Source of the DNA: an uncultured Thiodictyon sp. | GTDB lineage: Bacteria > Pseudomonadota > Gammaproteobacteria > Chromatiales > Chromatiaceae | Length of the DNA: 34,687 nucleotides | Reading direction: 5' to 3' | NCBI GenBank assembly: GCA_903837595.1 | Contig: CAILVI010000188.1 | Location: 1-34,687 of the forward strand | Shown: positions 16,050 through 24,174 of the stretch, one piece after another | How the letters are laid out: each line of letters starts with the position of its first letter | Position numbering within the stretch: position 1 is the stretch's first letter | The notes under the pieces: generated by a model | What the model saw: only the letters and a program-made list of their open reading frames with translations | Database searches by the model: none | What the model was told of the DNA's origin: nothing | Position numbers and translations under genes: made by a program

Positions 16050-17690
16050 TCAGTAATCCCAAGGATTCGGGCCCCCCACGTCGATACCATAGCGCGCAAT
16101 GGCCTCCTCGACCCTGGATGGCTCAAGCGCGCCGTCGTCGGCGAGCGCCTTGAGCGCGGCCAGCGCGATGTGGTGCCGGTCCACCTCGAAAAAGCGGCGC
16201 AGCGCCGCGCGGGTATCGCTGCGCCCGTACCCGTCGGTGCCCAAGGCGACGTAACGGCGCGGCACCCAGGCGCGAATGAGATCCGGCACCGTGCGCAGGT
16301 AGTCGCTCACGGCGACGACCGGCCCCAAGGTCGGCGCCGGGCGGTGCTCGACCCAGCTCGCCACGGGCGCCGCGCCCGGGTGCAGCCGGTTGCGCCGCTC
16401 GGCGTCGAGCCCGTCGCGGCGCAGTTCGGTGAAGCTGGTGACGCTCCACAGGTCCGCGGCCACGCCCCAGTCGTTTGCCAACAGCTCGGCGGCGGCGAGC
16501 GCCTCGCGCAGCAGGGTTACCGGCCCCCAGCAGCTGCACGCGCGGCCCGCCCCGGCTGTCCTCGGCCGCCCGCGGCCGGTACATGCCCCGCAGGATGCCT
16601 TCGTGCGCTTGCTGCGGCATGGCAGGATGGACGTAGTGCTCGTTGGTCACCGTGACATAGTAGAAGCAGTCCTCCTGGTCCTCGACTATCCGCCGCATGC
16701 CGTCGCGCACGATGGCCGCCAGCTCATAGCCGAAGCAGGGGTCGTAGGCGACGCTGTTGGGCACGAGGGAGAACAGCAGGTAGCTGGAGCCGTCCTGGTG
16801 CTGCAGGCCCTCGCCCGAGAGGGCGGTGCGACCGGCAGTGGCGCCGATCAGGAAGCCCCGGCAGCGCGAGTTGCCGGCCGCCCAGACGAGGTCCCCGATG
16901 CGCCGGTAGCCAAAGGCAGAATAGAAGATGTGGAAGGGCAGCATCGGCACGCCGTGGTGCTGTAGCTGGTGGCGGCGGCGATCCAGGAGGCCAGGGCGCC
17001 GGCCTCGGTGATGCCCCCTCCAGGATCTGGCCCTCGCGGGCCTCCTTGTAATAGAGCAGCTCGTCCTTGTCCTCCGGCTCGTAGAGCTGCCCGAGCGAGG
17101 AGTAGATGGCGACCTGCCAGAAGAGCGCCTGGATGCCGAAGGCGCGCGCCTCGTCGGCGACGATGGGCACCAGCGTTGGGCCAAGCACCGGATCGCGCAG
17201 CAGGTGTGAGAGGTTCTGAACGAACACCATGGTCGTGGACGCCCATCTTGCCCTGACCCCAATGGCCCATCCCGTAGCCCTTCTTGGTCTGGGCCAGGAT
17301 CACGGTCGGCTGACCCCGGGTGGGCGACCACCGCGTGGTAGGCGGCGTAGATCTTCACCGGTGAGGATCGCGTTGTCGCGGTGGGGACGATGCCGGGGCT
17401 TTCGAGAATGATCGAAGCCGAACTCGAAGAGATCCGACGCGGAGGCGTTGCTGGCGATGTGACCACCCAGCTCGGCGGAGACGTTGATCGCGCGCACCAC
17501 CATCGCGAGAGCGTTCCAGCGCACCAAGGCGACCAGCCGCTGCTCGGTCTCCAGCGTGCCCGGAAACGGCGGCTGCCCGGCCAGCGCGACGGTGTTGCAG
17601 GAGGGGGTGCTCCAGACTGGCGGCAGCGCTACACGTAGCGCCCGCGCCCGGTCGCTAGAGCTTGCGCAGCAGGTAAGGTGGTGCGGTCGC
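16050..17690 (-). pseudogene. Decayed second copy of pyruvate dehydrogenase E1 (aceE)
   Basis: This is a shortened, same-orientation copy of the aceE at 24175-26865, very similar at the DNA level. Homology starts at about residue 45 of the intact protein and ends with the same C-terminus (ARYGIDVGGPNPWDY). Lesions seen by direct comparison are: loss of the 5' end; a deletion of about 0.7 kb with about 43 bases of unrelated filler at 17362-17404; and a 260-bp deletion at 17234-17240. Single-base indels lie near 16517 (extra T), 16957 (missing G), 17010 (missing base) and 17318 (extra G). The second deletion falls exactly between two CGTGGAC repeats present in the intact gene. The thiamine-diphosphate motif is in the missing part, so no activity is possible. 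Confidence 0.93.
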
Positions 17691-18049
17691 GGTCGACATC
17701 AAACGTCCGAACCTGGGGTACGATGTTCGCTTAGAGACCGCTGCCTGGGCGATCGAGAATTCGGGTCGGCTTTTCGATGCTGACGAAGCGGTGCTGCAAC
17801 CCTAGCCTGAAATCGCTCTGGGCACCCGTCCGAGCGGGGGCTCCGAGCCCCGCGTGCCGGTCGGTAAGGGTCGCGCGGTATCGCCAAACTGCGGCATTGC
17901 TGCGGAGAGAGCCTAACCTGGTTTTCCGCTCCACCGATGGCGGGGGGCGTCCGCTCAGCCAATCTAAGGCATCGCCGTGCCACACTATCCGGCGTCCCCC
18001 GCGGTGTCTGCCCGCCGTCGACCCGCACAACCCATGGAGCGCGCTACCG
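17691..18049. other. Spacer upstream of the kinase gene
   Basis: This 359-base region lies between the 5' end of the decayed aceE and the kinase start. It should hold the promoter of the kinase-Clp-FHA operon. An open frame runs through it in phase with the kinase from 17777, but the sequence is arginine/proline-rich without family features. I treat it as non-coding. No clear -35/-10 pair was seen. Confidence 0.35.
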
Positions 18050-20806
18050 ATGACCGATTCAGCCGACGCCACCCGCATCCGCCCGCTCGGCGCGAACGAG
18101 ATACCGCCGGGCGACGCGACCCGCCTTGCGGCCGCTAGCCGTTTCGCGTACGCACCCGGGGACGCGACCCGAATCGCGGGCGGGGCCTACCAATCCCGCG
18201 CGCTCGGGGCGGGCGAGCCGCCGTCGGCCGCGGGGCCCGCGACCGAGCCGGAGCGCTACCGCATCGGCGATGTCATCGGCGGACGCTACGAGGTCCTGGC
18301 CCTGCACATCGGCAGCCTGGGCGTGGTCTACGGCTGCTTCGATCGGAAAACCGAGCTTCCCCGGGCGCTCAAGACGCTGCGCGCGTACTTCGCCGGCGAG
18401 GCGCAGATGCGCCGACTCTTCGAAGAGGAGGCGGCCGTCTGGGTGCGCCTGGAGAAGCACCCGCACATCGTGCGCGCTTACCTGGTCGACCGCTTCGCCG
18501 GCGATGCATTCGTGATTACCGAGTACATCCAGGGCCGGGAGCGCATGGCCGCGGATCTGCGCGGCTGGCTCGGACACCCGTCGCTGACCATGCCGGTGGC
18601 GCTCGAGCAGGCCTTGCAGATCGCGCAGGGGATGGCGCACGCGGTCCGCCGGATCCCCGGTCTGGTGCATCGCGATCTCAAGCCCGCCAACGTCCTCGTG
18701 GACCCGTCGGGGCACGCCATGGTCACCGACTTCGGACTGGTCTGCGCCGCCGAGACGGACGCCGGCACCCCGGCCTACATGGCCCCGGAGCAGTGGCTCG
18801 AGAGCGCGCTCGATGCCCGCACCGACCTCTACGCCTTCGGGTGCATCCTCTACGAGATGCTGACCGCCCATCGGCTGTTCCCGGCCACGACTGTGGACGA
18901 GTGGCAGGCTGCCCACCTGGCGCGCGAGCCATTGACCCCCAGCCGGCTCAACCCGGCCTTGCCCGACGAGTTGGAGCTCTTCGTGCTGCGCTGTCTCGCG
19001 AAGCGGCCCGAGCAGCGCCCATCGGGCTGGGACGAGGCGGTCGAGGCGCTCGCCGGTTGCCGCCGGCGCCTGACCGGGCAGGCGCTGGTGCTCGATTTCG
19101 GAGTCGTCGGGCTCGATCTGGTCGAGTTGGTGAACGCGAGCTATTCGCTGGCCCAGATCGGGCGATTCGAGGAGATGCTCGCGGCCTGCGACCGGGCGCT
19201 GTCCATCGACGCGGACTGCGTCGTTGCCTGGAGTAACAAGGCCCTCGCGTTGGAGCGCCTCAAGCGCCACGAAGAGGCGCTCGTCTGTTGCGATCGGGCG
19301 CTCGTACGCGACCGACATTTCGACGCGGCATGGTGCATCAAGGGCGACGTTCTGGAGCATCTCGGACGCGCCGTGGGGGCACTCGACTGTTTTGACCAGG
19401 CGCTCGCCATCGACCAGGGCAGCGTCGCCGCATGGAGAGGCAAGTGTACCTCGTTGCTGACTCTCAACCGCCACGAAGAGGCGCTAGCCTGCTGCGATCG
19501 GGCGCTGGCGATCGACGAGGACAACGCACCCGCATGGCACGATAAGGGCGTCGCACTTTGGCGTCTGCGGCGCCACGACGAGGCGCTCGCCTGCTGTGCG
19601 CTGGCGCTCGCCAGGGACCCTTGCTACGTTTCCGCTTGGAACAACAAAGGCGCTTTGCTTCTCGAACGCCAACGCTGGGACGAGGCCCTGGCTTGTTTCG
19701 ACCGGGGACTTGCCATCGACGAGGGCGCCGTCGGGCTGTGGAACGGCAAGGCCGCGGCGTTGCGCGCTCTCGAACGCCGCGAGGAGGCGCTGGCCTGCTA
19801 TGACCGAGCGCTCGCGATCGATGCGGGCTACGTCTACGCATGGCACGGCAAGGGCGCCGTATTGCGCTGGCTCGGGCGCTACGACGAGGCGCTGGTCTGC
19901 TCTGACCGGCTGGTCGCCATCGACGCGGGCGGTGCCGGTGGATGGAGCGACCGGGGCGACGTATTGCGATCGCTCGGGCGCTACGCGGAGGCCGTTGCCA
20001 GTTACGAACGCGCGCTCGCCATTGATGAGGGTTGGGCCAACCTATGGTTCAACAAGGGCGTCGCGCTGCAACGTCTCATGCGCGATGAAGAAGCGCTGCT
20101 CTGCTACGACCGGTTCCTCGCCATCGACCCGAGCGACGCCCAAACATGGAGCGTCAGGGGCGACACGCTCTTGCTGCTAGCGCGCCACGACGAGGCGTTG
20201 GCCAGCCAGGAGCGGGCGCTCGCCATCGACGCCGCCTCCTTCAACGCCTGGTTCGGCAAGGGCAAGGCACTGTGGCGGCTCAAGCGCCAGGAGGAGGCGC
20301 TGGTCTGCTACGACCGGGCGCTTGCCCTCGAGCCCGGCAAGGCTAACGTGAGGCTCGCCAGGGGTACCTCGTTGGAGGGGCTCGGGCGCTACGAGGAGGC
20401 GCTGGCCTGCTACGACGCGGCGCTGGCCATCAACGCGGACAGTCTCGCGACCTGGTTCAGTAAGGGTATCGTCCTGCAGCGACTGGGTCGCCGCGAAGAA
20501 AGCTTGGATTGCTGGGACCGGGTGCTCGCCATCGATCCTCGCTTCGTCAATGCCTGGTACAACAAGGGCTCCGTGTTAAGCGCCCTCAAGCGCTACGCCG
20601 AGGCGCTGACATGCTACGATCGGATGCTCGCGATCGACCCGCGCCAGCTCGACGTATTGGATCGCAAGTGCGACGCCTTGCGGGAGCTCAAGCGCTATGG
20701 CGAGGCGCTGGTCTGCTGCGACCGGGCGCTTGCCATTGACGACCGCTATGTCCCGGCACTGCGCAACAAAGAGCTCGTGCTGCAGGCCCTCCGGCGCGGA
20801 CAATAG
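18050..20806 (+). CDS. Soluble Ser/Thr protein kinase with 16 TPR repeats
   Basis: This 918-aa Hanks-type kinase uses ATP to phosphorylate Ser/Thr. I start it at ATG 18050 (GGAG ten bases upstream; MTDSADATRI). Residues 1-70 are a flexible tail with three DATR(I/L) motifs at 6-10, 22-26 and 38-42. The kinase domain spans about 77-340: IGSLGVVYGCF loop, ALKTL with Lys108, HRDLKPANVLV with Asp209, DFGL at 227, and GTPAYMAPEQ. From about 355 to the end there are 16 TPRs of 34 residues (consensus near RHEEALACCDRALAIDxxxxxAW), a protein-binding scaffold. No membrane segment is visible, unlike many PknB-type kinases. A TAG ends the frame, but in-frame sequence continues for 22 TPR-like codons to a TGA overlapping the next gene, so the stop may be a recent mutation. 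It is first in an operon with the Clp-like and FHA genes. Confidence 0.93.
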   Translation: MTDSADATRIRPLGANEIPPGDATRLAAASRFAYAPGDATRIAGGAYQSRALGAGEPPSAAGPATEPERYRIGDVIGGRYEVLALHIGSLGVVYGCFDRKTELPRALKTLRAYFAGEAQMRRLFEEEAAVWVRLEKHPHIVRAYLVDRFAGDAFVITEYIQGRERMAADLRGWLGHPSLTMPVALEQALQIAQGMAHAVRRIPGLVHRDLKPANVLVDPSGHAMVTDFGLVCAAETDAGTPAYMAPEQWLESALDARTDLYAFGCILYEMLTAHRLFPATTVDEWQAAHLAREPLTPSRLNPALPDELELFVLRCLAKRPEQRPSGWDEAVEALAGCRRRLTGQALVLDFGVVGLDLVELVNASYSLAQIGRFEEMLAACDRALSIDADCVVAWSNKALALERLKRHEEALVCCDRALVRDRHFDAAWCIKGDVLEHLGRAVGALDCFDQALAIDQGSVAAWRGKCTSLLTLNRHEEALACCDRALAIDEDNAPAWHDKGVALWRLRRHDEALACCALALARDPCYVSAWNNKGALLLERQRWDEALACFDRGLAIDEGAVGLWNGKAAALRALERREEALACYDRALAIDAGYVYAWHGKGAVLRWLGRYDEALVCSDRLVAIDAGGAGGWSDRGDVLRSLGRYAEAVASYERALAIDEGWANLWFNKGVALQRLMRDEEALLCYDRFLAIDPSDAQTWSVRGDTLLLLARHDEALASQERALAIDAASFNAWFGKGKALWRLKRQEEALVCYDRALALEPGKANVRLARGTSLEGLGRYEEALACYDAALAINADSLATWFSKGIVLQRLGRREESLDCWDRVLAIDPRFVNAWYNKGSVLSALKRYAEALTCYDRMLAIDPRQLDVLDRKCDALRELKRYGEALVCCDRALAIDDRYVPALRNKELVLQALRRGQ
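19150..20790 (+). repeat. 102-bp tandem coding repeat (16 TPR units)
   Basis: Sixteen direct repeats of 102 bp, each encoding one tetratricopeptide unit, lie in the 3' two-thirds of the kinase gene. The units share long similar stretches (for example GAGGCGCTGGCCTGCTACGA) and differ in scattered positions. This is what repeated unit duplication or gene conversion would produce. Such arrays can change copy number by slippage or recombination. Confidence 0.9.
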
Positions 20807-20867
20807 GCGCTGGCCAGCGACGGTCGCGCCTCCGCGGTGCTCGACGACTACACCAAGAGTCTGAATC

Positions 20868-23180
20868 GTGACTGATCGAAGGCCATCCGCCGACAACGCC
20901 ACGGAACCGCTCGGGCGCCTTGGCCCGCTGCTCGCGGAGTCCCGCGCGGAAGCGGGCCGCCTGAGCCATTCCTATCTGGGCATCGAGCACCTGTTCGTCG
21001 CCTTGCTGCGCCGCGGCGGCGAGACCGAGCGGCTGGTGCGGGCCATCGGTCTCGACCCGGTGGCCGTGCGCGACCTGATGCGGCGCGAGACCGGCCAGGG
21101 GCGGGGCGCCGCGGATGCACCCACGCCGACGCCCCGCCTGCTCGGGGTGCTGCACCGGGCCGCGGCCGACGGCCCGGACGGGACGCTCGACGAGCCCCGC
21201 CTGCTGCGCGCCCTGTTGGAGGAGGGTGAGTCCCTGCCGGTGCGCTATCTGTGCTCGTTCGGCCGTCGGCCGGACGATCTGCTGGGGATCCTGGCGGGCG
21301 GAGCCCGCCCGGCCGCAGAGCCGGATGCGACCCGGCTGGCATCGCCGCACGGCGCCCGCGCGCCGACCGCGGCCGATCCGGGTCAGGCGGGACCCGCGAT
21401 AGTCCCGGCCCAGGGACCTGCGACCGCGCCGACCCCGATGTTGGACCGCTTCGGGCGCGACCTCACGAGCCTCGCCCGGCTGGGGCGCCTGTCCGACGCG
21501 CTCGGGCGCGAGCGCGAGATCGACCAAATCGTCACCGTCCTGGCCCGGACCCAGAAATCCAATCCGCTGCTGCTTGGCGAGGCGGGGGTCGGCAAGACCG
21601 CCATCGTCGAGGGTCTGGCCCTGCGCATCGCCGAGGGCCGGGTCCCGCCGCTGTTGCGCGGCTGGCGGATCGTCGAGCTCGGCATGGGGGAGCTCACGGC
21701 CGGGACCCAGTACCGCGGACAGTTCGAGGAGCGGGTGACGAAGATCCTCAAGGAGGCCGAGGCGGCGCCGGAGGTCGTGCTGTTCATCGACGAGATCCAT
21801 ACGCTGATCGGCGCCGGCAAGGCCGAGGGCATCGTCGCCGACGGGGCACAGATGTTCAGGCCGGTGCTTGCGCGCGGCGAGGTCTCCTGTATCGGCGCGA
21901 CGACCCAGGACGAGTACGACCGCTACATCCGCAAAGACCCGGCGCTGGAGCGGCGCTTCACGCCCGTGACCATCGCCGAGCTGTCCGCCGAGGCGACGCT
22001 GGGCGTGCTGCGGTCGGTGGCCCAACGCATCGTGGCGCGCCATGCCGAGGGCGGTCAGCACCTGGAGATCGGCCCGGACGCACTGCGCGCGGCGGTCTCG
22101 CTGACCGGGCGGTTCGTGAAGTCGCGCCGGCAGCCGGATAAGGCGATCGATGCACTCGACCTCGCGTGCGCGCACGCGGTCGTGAGGGGGACCGGGCGGG
22201 TCGATACGGCCGACCTGGCGGCGGTGGTTGCGGACTGGACGGGCATCCCGGCCGAGCGGTTGACGCGCGCCGAGCAGGAGCGCTTCTCCGAGATGGAGTT
22301 GAGCTTGAACCGGCGCGTGGTCGGCCAGCCGGAGGCGGTGCAGGCCGTCTGTCGGCGGGTGCGCTCCGCGCTCGCCGGGGTCAAGGCCCCGAATCGGCCG
22401 ATCGGCGTGCTGCTCTTCATCGGGCCCTCGGGAGTGGGCAAGACCCTGCTGGCGAAGGAGCTCGCGGCCTTCCTGTTCGACACCCCGGAGGCGCTGGTCC
22501 GCTTCGATATGAACGAGTACCACGACGCACACACGGTCGCGAACCTGATCGGCTCGCCGCGCGGCTATGTCGGCAGCGAGAGCGGCGGGCAATTCACCGA
22601 GGCATTGCGGCGCCAGCCCTACAGCGTCGTGTTGCTCGACGAGATCGAGAAGGCACACCCGGACGTATTCAACGTCTTCCTGCCGGTCTTCGACGACGGG
22701 CGCATCGCGGACAACCGCGGGCGTCCGGTGGACTGCTCCAACGCGGTCTTCATCCTGACCTCGAACCTGGGTACCGATGCGGTCGATGACGCGCACGCCG
22801 GACCGGACGATCTGCGGCGCCTGGCGGAGCGTTTCCTGCGCCCGGAGCTGGTCAACCGGATCGGCGACGTGGTGGGTTTCCGGCCGCTGGGGCTCGACGG
22901 GCTGGCCGCCATCCTGGACCAATTGCTGGCGGAGAAGGCGCAGCGATTCCGCCGTGGCCACGGGGTGGAGCTCGTCGTCGACGAGCCGGTCAAGGTCGGA
23001 ATCCTGGATGCCGCGTTCGACCCCCGCATGGGTGCGCGCGCGCTGGAGCGGGAGCTGGATAGGCGAATCGTGCAGCCGTTGGTGGATGCCATCTTCTCCG
23101 GCCGGATCGGGACGGGCGCGGTGCGTGCGGTAGTCGACGGCACTGAGATCGCTTTCCGGCAAGAGGATACGCAGAAATGA
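20868..23180 (+). CDS. Clp/Hsp100-type double AAA+ ATPase (ClpB/ClpC-like, no ClpP loop)
   Basis: This 770-aa unfoldase or disaggregase starts with GTG at 20868. Residues 14-142 are a double Clp-N domain (SHSYLGIEHLFVALLRRGG; LDEPRLLRALLEEG). A Pro/Ala linker (about 143-195) contains DATRL at 153-157, the motif repeated in the kinase tail. AAA1 has Walker A GEAGVGKT (237-244), pore loop TQYRGQFEER and Walker B VLFIDE (304-309). AAA2 has GPSGVGKT (519-526), pore loop RGYVGSESGG and VLLDEIEKAH (588-597). The long coiled-coil middle domain of ClpB is absent. No IGF/IGL-type ClpP-docking tripeptide lies between TSNLG (631) and FLRPELVNRIGD. The protein thus probably remodels partners without handing them to ClpP. 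It overlaps the FHA gene by four bases. Confidence 0.93.
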   Translation: MTDRRPSADNATEPLGRLGPLLAESRAEAGRLSHSYLGIEHLFVALLRRGGETERLVRAIGLDPVAVRDLMRRETGQGRGAADAPTPTPRLLGVLHRAAADGPDGTLDEPRLLRALLEEGESLPVRYLCSFGRRPDDLLGILAGGARPAAEPDATRLASPHGARAPTAADPGQAGPAIVPAQGPATAPTPMLDRFGRDLTSLARLGRLSDALGREREIDQIVTVLARTQKSNPLLLGEAGVGKTAIVEGLALRIAEGRVPPLLRGWRIVELGMGELTAGTQYRGQFEERVTKILKEAEAAPEVVLFIDEIHTLIGAGKAEGIVADGAQMFRPVLARGEVSCIGATTQDEYDRYIRKDPALERRFTPVTIAELSAEATLGVLRSVAQRIVARHAEGGQHLEIGPDALRAAVSLTGRFVKSRRQPDKAIDALDLACAHAVVRGTGRVDTADLAAVVADWTGIPAERLTRAEQERFSEMELSLNRRVVGQPEAVQAVCRRVRSALAGVKAPNRPIGVLLFIGPSGVGKTLLAKELAAFLFDTPEALVRFDMNEYHDAHTVANLIGSPRGYVGSESGGQFTEALRRQPYSVVLLDEIEKAHPDVFNVFLPVFDDGRIADNRGRPVDCSNAVFILTSNLGTDAVDDAHAGPDDLRRLAERFLRPELVNRIGDVVGFRPLGLDGLAAILDQLLAEKAQRFRRGHGVELVVDEPVKVGILDAAFDPRMGARALERELDRRIVQPLVDAIFSGRIGTGAVRAVVDGTEIAFRQEDTQK

Positions 23181-23524
23181 TCGAGCTGGTCTTGCGCTTT
23201 CTGAGCGGTCCCCGTGACGGGGAGGTCTTGGCCGTGTCGGCGGTTGGCGATCCCCCGCAGGTCCGGATCGGGCGGCTTGCGGAGTGCGAGGTGGCGATCC
23301 CGGAGGACCCGGAGGCATCGCGCCGGCATGCCGTTCTGACCTGGCGCGGCGATGCATGGTGGATCGAGGACCCGGGCAGTGCCAATGGGACCTTCCTGGG
23401 CGAGTTTGGGCGGGCGCTGCGCGTCGCCGCGCCGACCGCGATCGGATACGGAGAGGTCTTCCGGGTGGGCCTTACCCGGCTGCGGCTGGAGCCACGGGGG
23501 AACACATCAAAGCGGGCGAGCTAG
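23177..23524 (+). CDS. Stand-alone FHA-domain protein
   Basis: This 115-aa protein consists almost entirely of one forkhead-associated domain, a fold that binds phosphothreonine peptides. The conserved residues are present: VRIGR at 29-33, ASRRHA at 47-52, WWIEDPGSANGTFLG at 61-75. Arg33, Ser48, His51 and Asn70 are the expected phosphopeptide contacts. The start codon overlaps the stop of the Clp-like gene (ATGA), so the two are translationally coupled. With a Thr kinase two genes upstream, it is the obvious reader of kinase-made phosphothreonines. The DATR(I/L) motifs of the kinase and of the Clp-like ATPase are the best candidate ligands. No membrane or other effector domain is attached. 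Confidence 0.93.
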   Translation: MIELVLRFLSGPRDGEVLAVSAVGDPPQVRIGRLAECEVAIPEDPEASRRHAVLTWRGDAWWIEDPGSANGTFLGEFGRALRVAAPTAIGYGEVFRVGLTRLRLEPRGNTSKRAS

Positions 23525-23550
23525 GCGAAATCGACTGCGACTCCTCTGTG

Positions 23551-23784
23551 CTAATGTCGGTGAGCTCGAAAGTAGATCGCATAGCTCTGCTGCGGGTAGC
23601 TATAGAGCCCGTCGGCGATGTCCGGCCGAGCCTTCCAGAGTAAAGGGTTGTCGCAGAGCCAGTGGAAACGGCTCACCAAGGCATCGACATAGCGATCGGC
23701 CTGATCGAGCATCCATTGTTCGGCGGAGTAGACCCAGATCTCAGCGAGGTCCGCTTCCGCCCTGGAGGAAAGCCGATAGATCAC
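23551..23784 (-). CDS. ParE-family toxin, apparently C-terminally shortened
   Basis: This 77-aa protein of the RelE/ParE superfamily has a normal N-terminus (YRLSSRAEADLAEIWVYSAE) and core (DNPLLWKARPDIADGLYSYP, then SYAIYFRA). It ends abruptly in HRH-stop where ParE toxins usually continue for about 20 residues (an EIVRILHxRMD-type strand and tail). No continuation is visible in another frame, so this looks like a deletion rather than a simple frameshift. ParE toxins poison DNA gyrase; the missing C-terminal strand makes activity doubtful. The GTG start overlaps the antitoxin stop codon. The 3' end faces the FHA gene with a 26-base gap. Confidence 0.75.
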   Translation of the reverse strand: MIYRLSSRAEADLAEIWVYSAEQWMLDQADRYVDALVSRFHWLCDNPLLWKARPDIADGLYSYPQQSYAIYFRAHRH

Positions 23785-24071
23785 TTCCTGGCGAGTCGCT
23801 CGCGGCCGGCGGCCTTGATCCGTGCGGCGAGCTTCGGCAGATCCTCAGCCTCGTAATGGGTGCACGCGCCGCGCTCGAGGTCCGCGAGCCCAAGGTCGAT
23901 CTCCGCACGGAGCTGCCGGAGCTTGATGTCGTTCAACTCGTCGTACTCCTCCTTGGAGACCACGACAGCGACGGCTCGACCGTGGCGCTCAATGACGACG
24001 GGCTCGCTCCGGGCCGTGTCCACCAGTTGGCCGAAACGGGCCTTGGCGTCGTGGGCGGAAACGTTTTGCAT
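23781..24071 (-). CDS. Phd/YefM-family antitoxin
   Basis: This 96-aa antitoxin has the typical N-terminal DNA-binding fold (VSAHDAKARFGQLVDTARSE, then VVIERHGRAVAVVVSKEEYD) and a charged, flexible C-terminal half that would wrap the ParE-type toxin. The start is the ATG at 24071, just after a GGAATTCCC spacer. The last codon overlaps the toxin start (GTGA), the usual coupled arrangement. Upstream lies a CTAATT-N6-AATTAG palindrome that is a good operator candidate. The antitoxin looks intact while its toxin appears shortened. Confidence 0.88.
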   Translation of the reverse strand: MQNVSAHDAKARFGQLVDTARSEPVVIERHGRAVAVVVSKEEYDELNDIKLRQLRAEIDLGLADLERGACTHYEAEDLPKLAARIKAAGRERLARK

Positions 24072-24117
24072 GGGAATTCCGGAGAGACTGGTCTAATTCG
24101 GTCAAATTAGGCCAATC
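24072..24117. repeat. 46-bp direct repeat, copy 1 (phd leader)
   Basis: This segment covers the leader and operator of the phd gene. It recurs in the same orientation at 27113-27158 with five differences, all transitions. The copies flank the intact aceE gene. Confidence 0.8.
24093..24110 (-). promoter_or_regulatory. Palindromic operator candidate of the Phd antitoxin operon
   Basis: A perfect inverted repeat CTAATT-cggtca-AATTAG lies 22-39 bases upstream of the antitoxin start, where Phd/YefM proteins normally bind to autoregulate. It is inside a 46-base segment that recurs upstream of aceE at 27113-27158. Confidence 0.5.
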
Positions 24118-24174
24118 GAGGCCTAGCTGCAAGCAGGGAGCGAAACCCAGGCGGCACCGCGGCATGACGGCCGG

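Noticed and set aside
18059-19474. A 471-codon minus-strand frame opposite the kinase
   Set aside because: It is antisense to kinase and TPR coding sequence; no motif is visible.
19150-20790. CRISPR array or satellite
   Set aside because: The 102-bp periodic repeat is coding and corresponds to 34-residue TPR units in an open frame.
20688-23357. An 889-codon open frame on the minus strand opposite the Clp-like gene
   Set aside because: It is the mirror of a GC-rich coding region; its Arg/Pro/Asp/Gly-rich sequence shows no domain, and the + strand product has complete AAA+ motifs.
18050-23524. Type VI secretion cluster (PpkA/ClpV/Fha)
   Set aside because: No Tss, Hcp, VgrG or VipA/B-like gene is present, and the ATPase lacks the ClpV-type N-terminal and middle regions.
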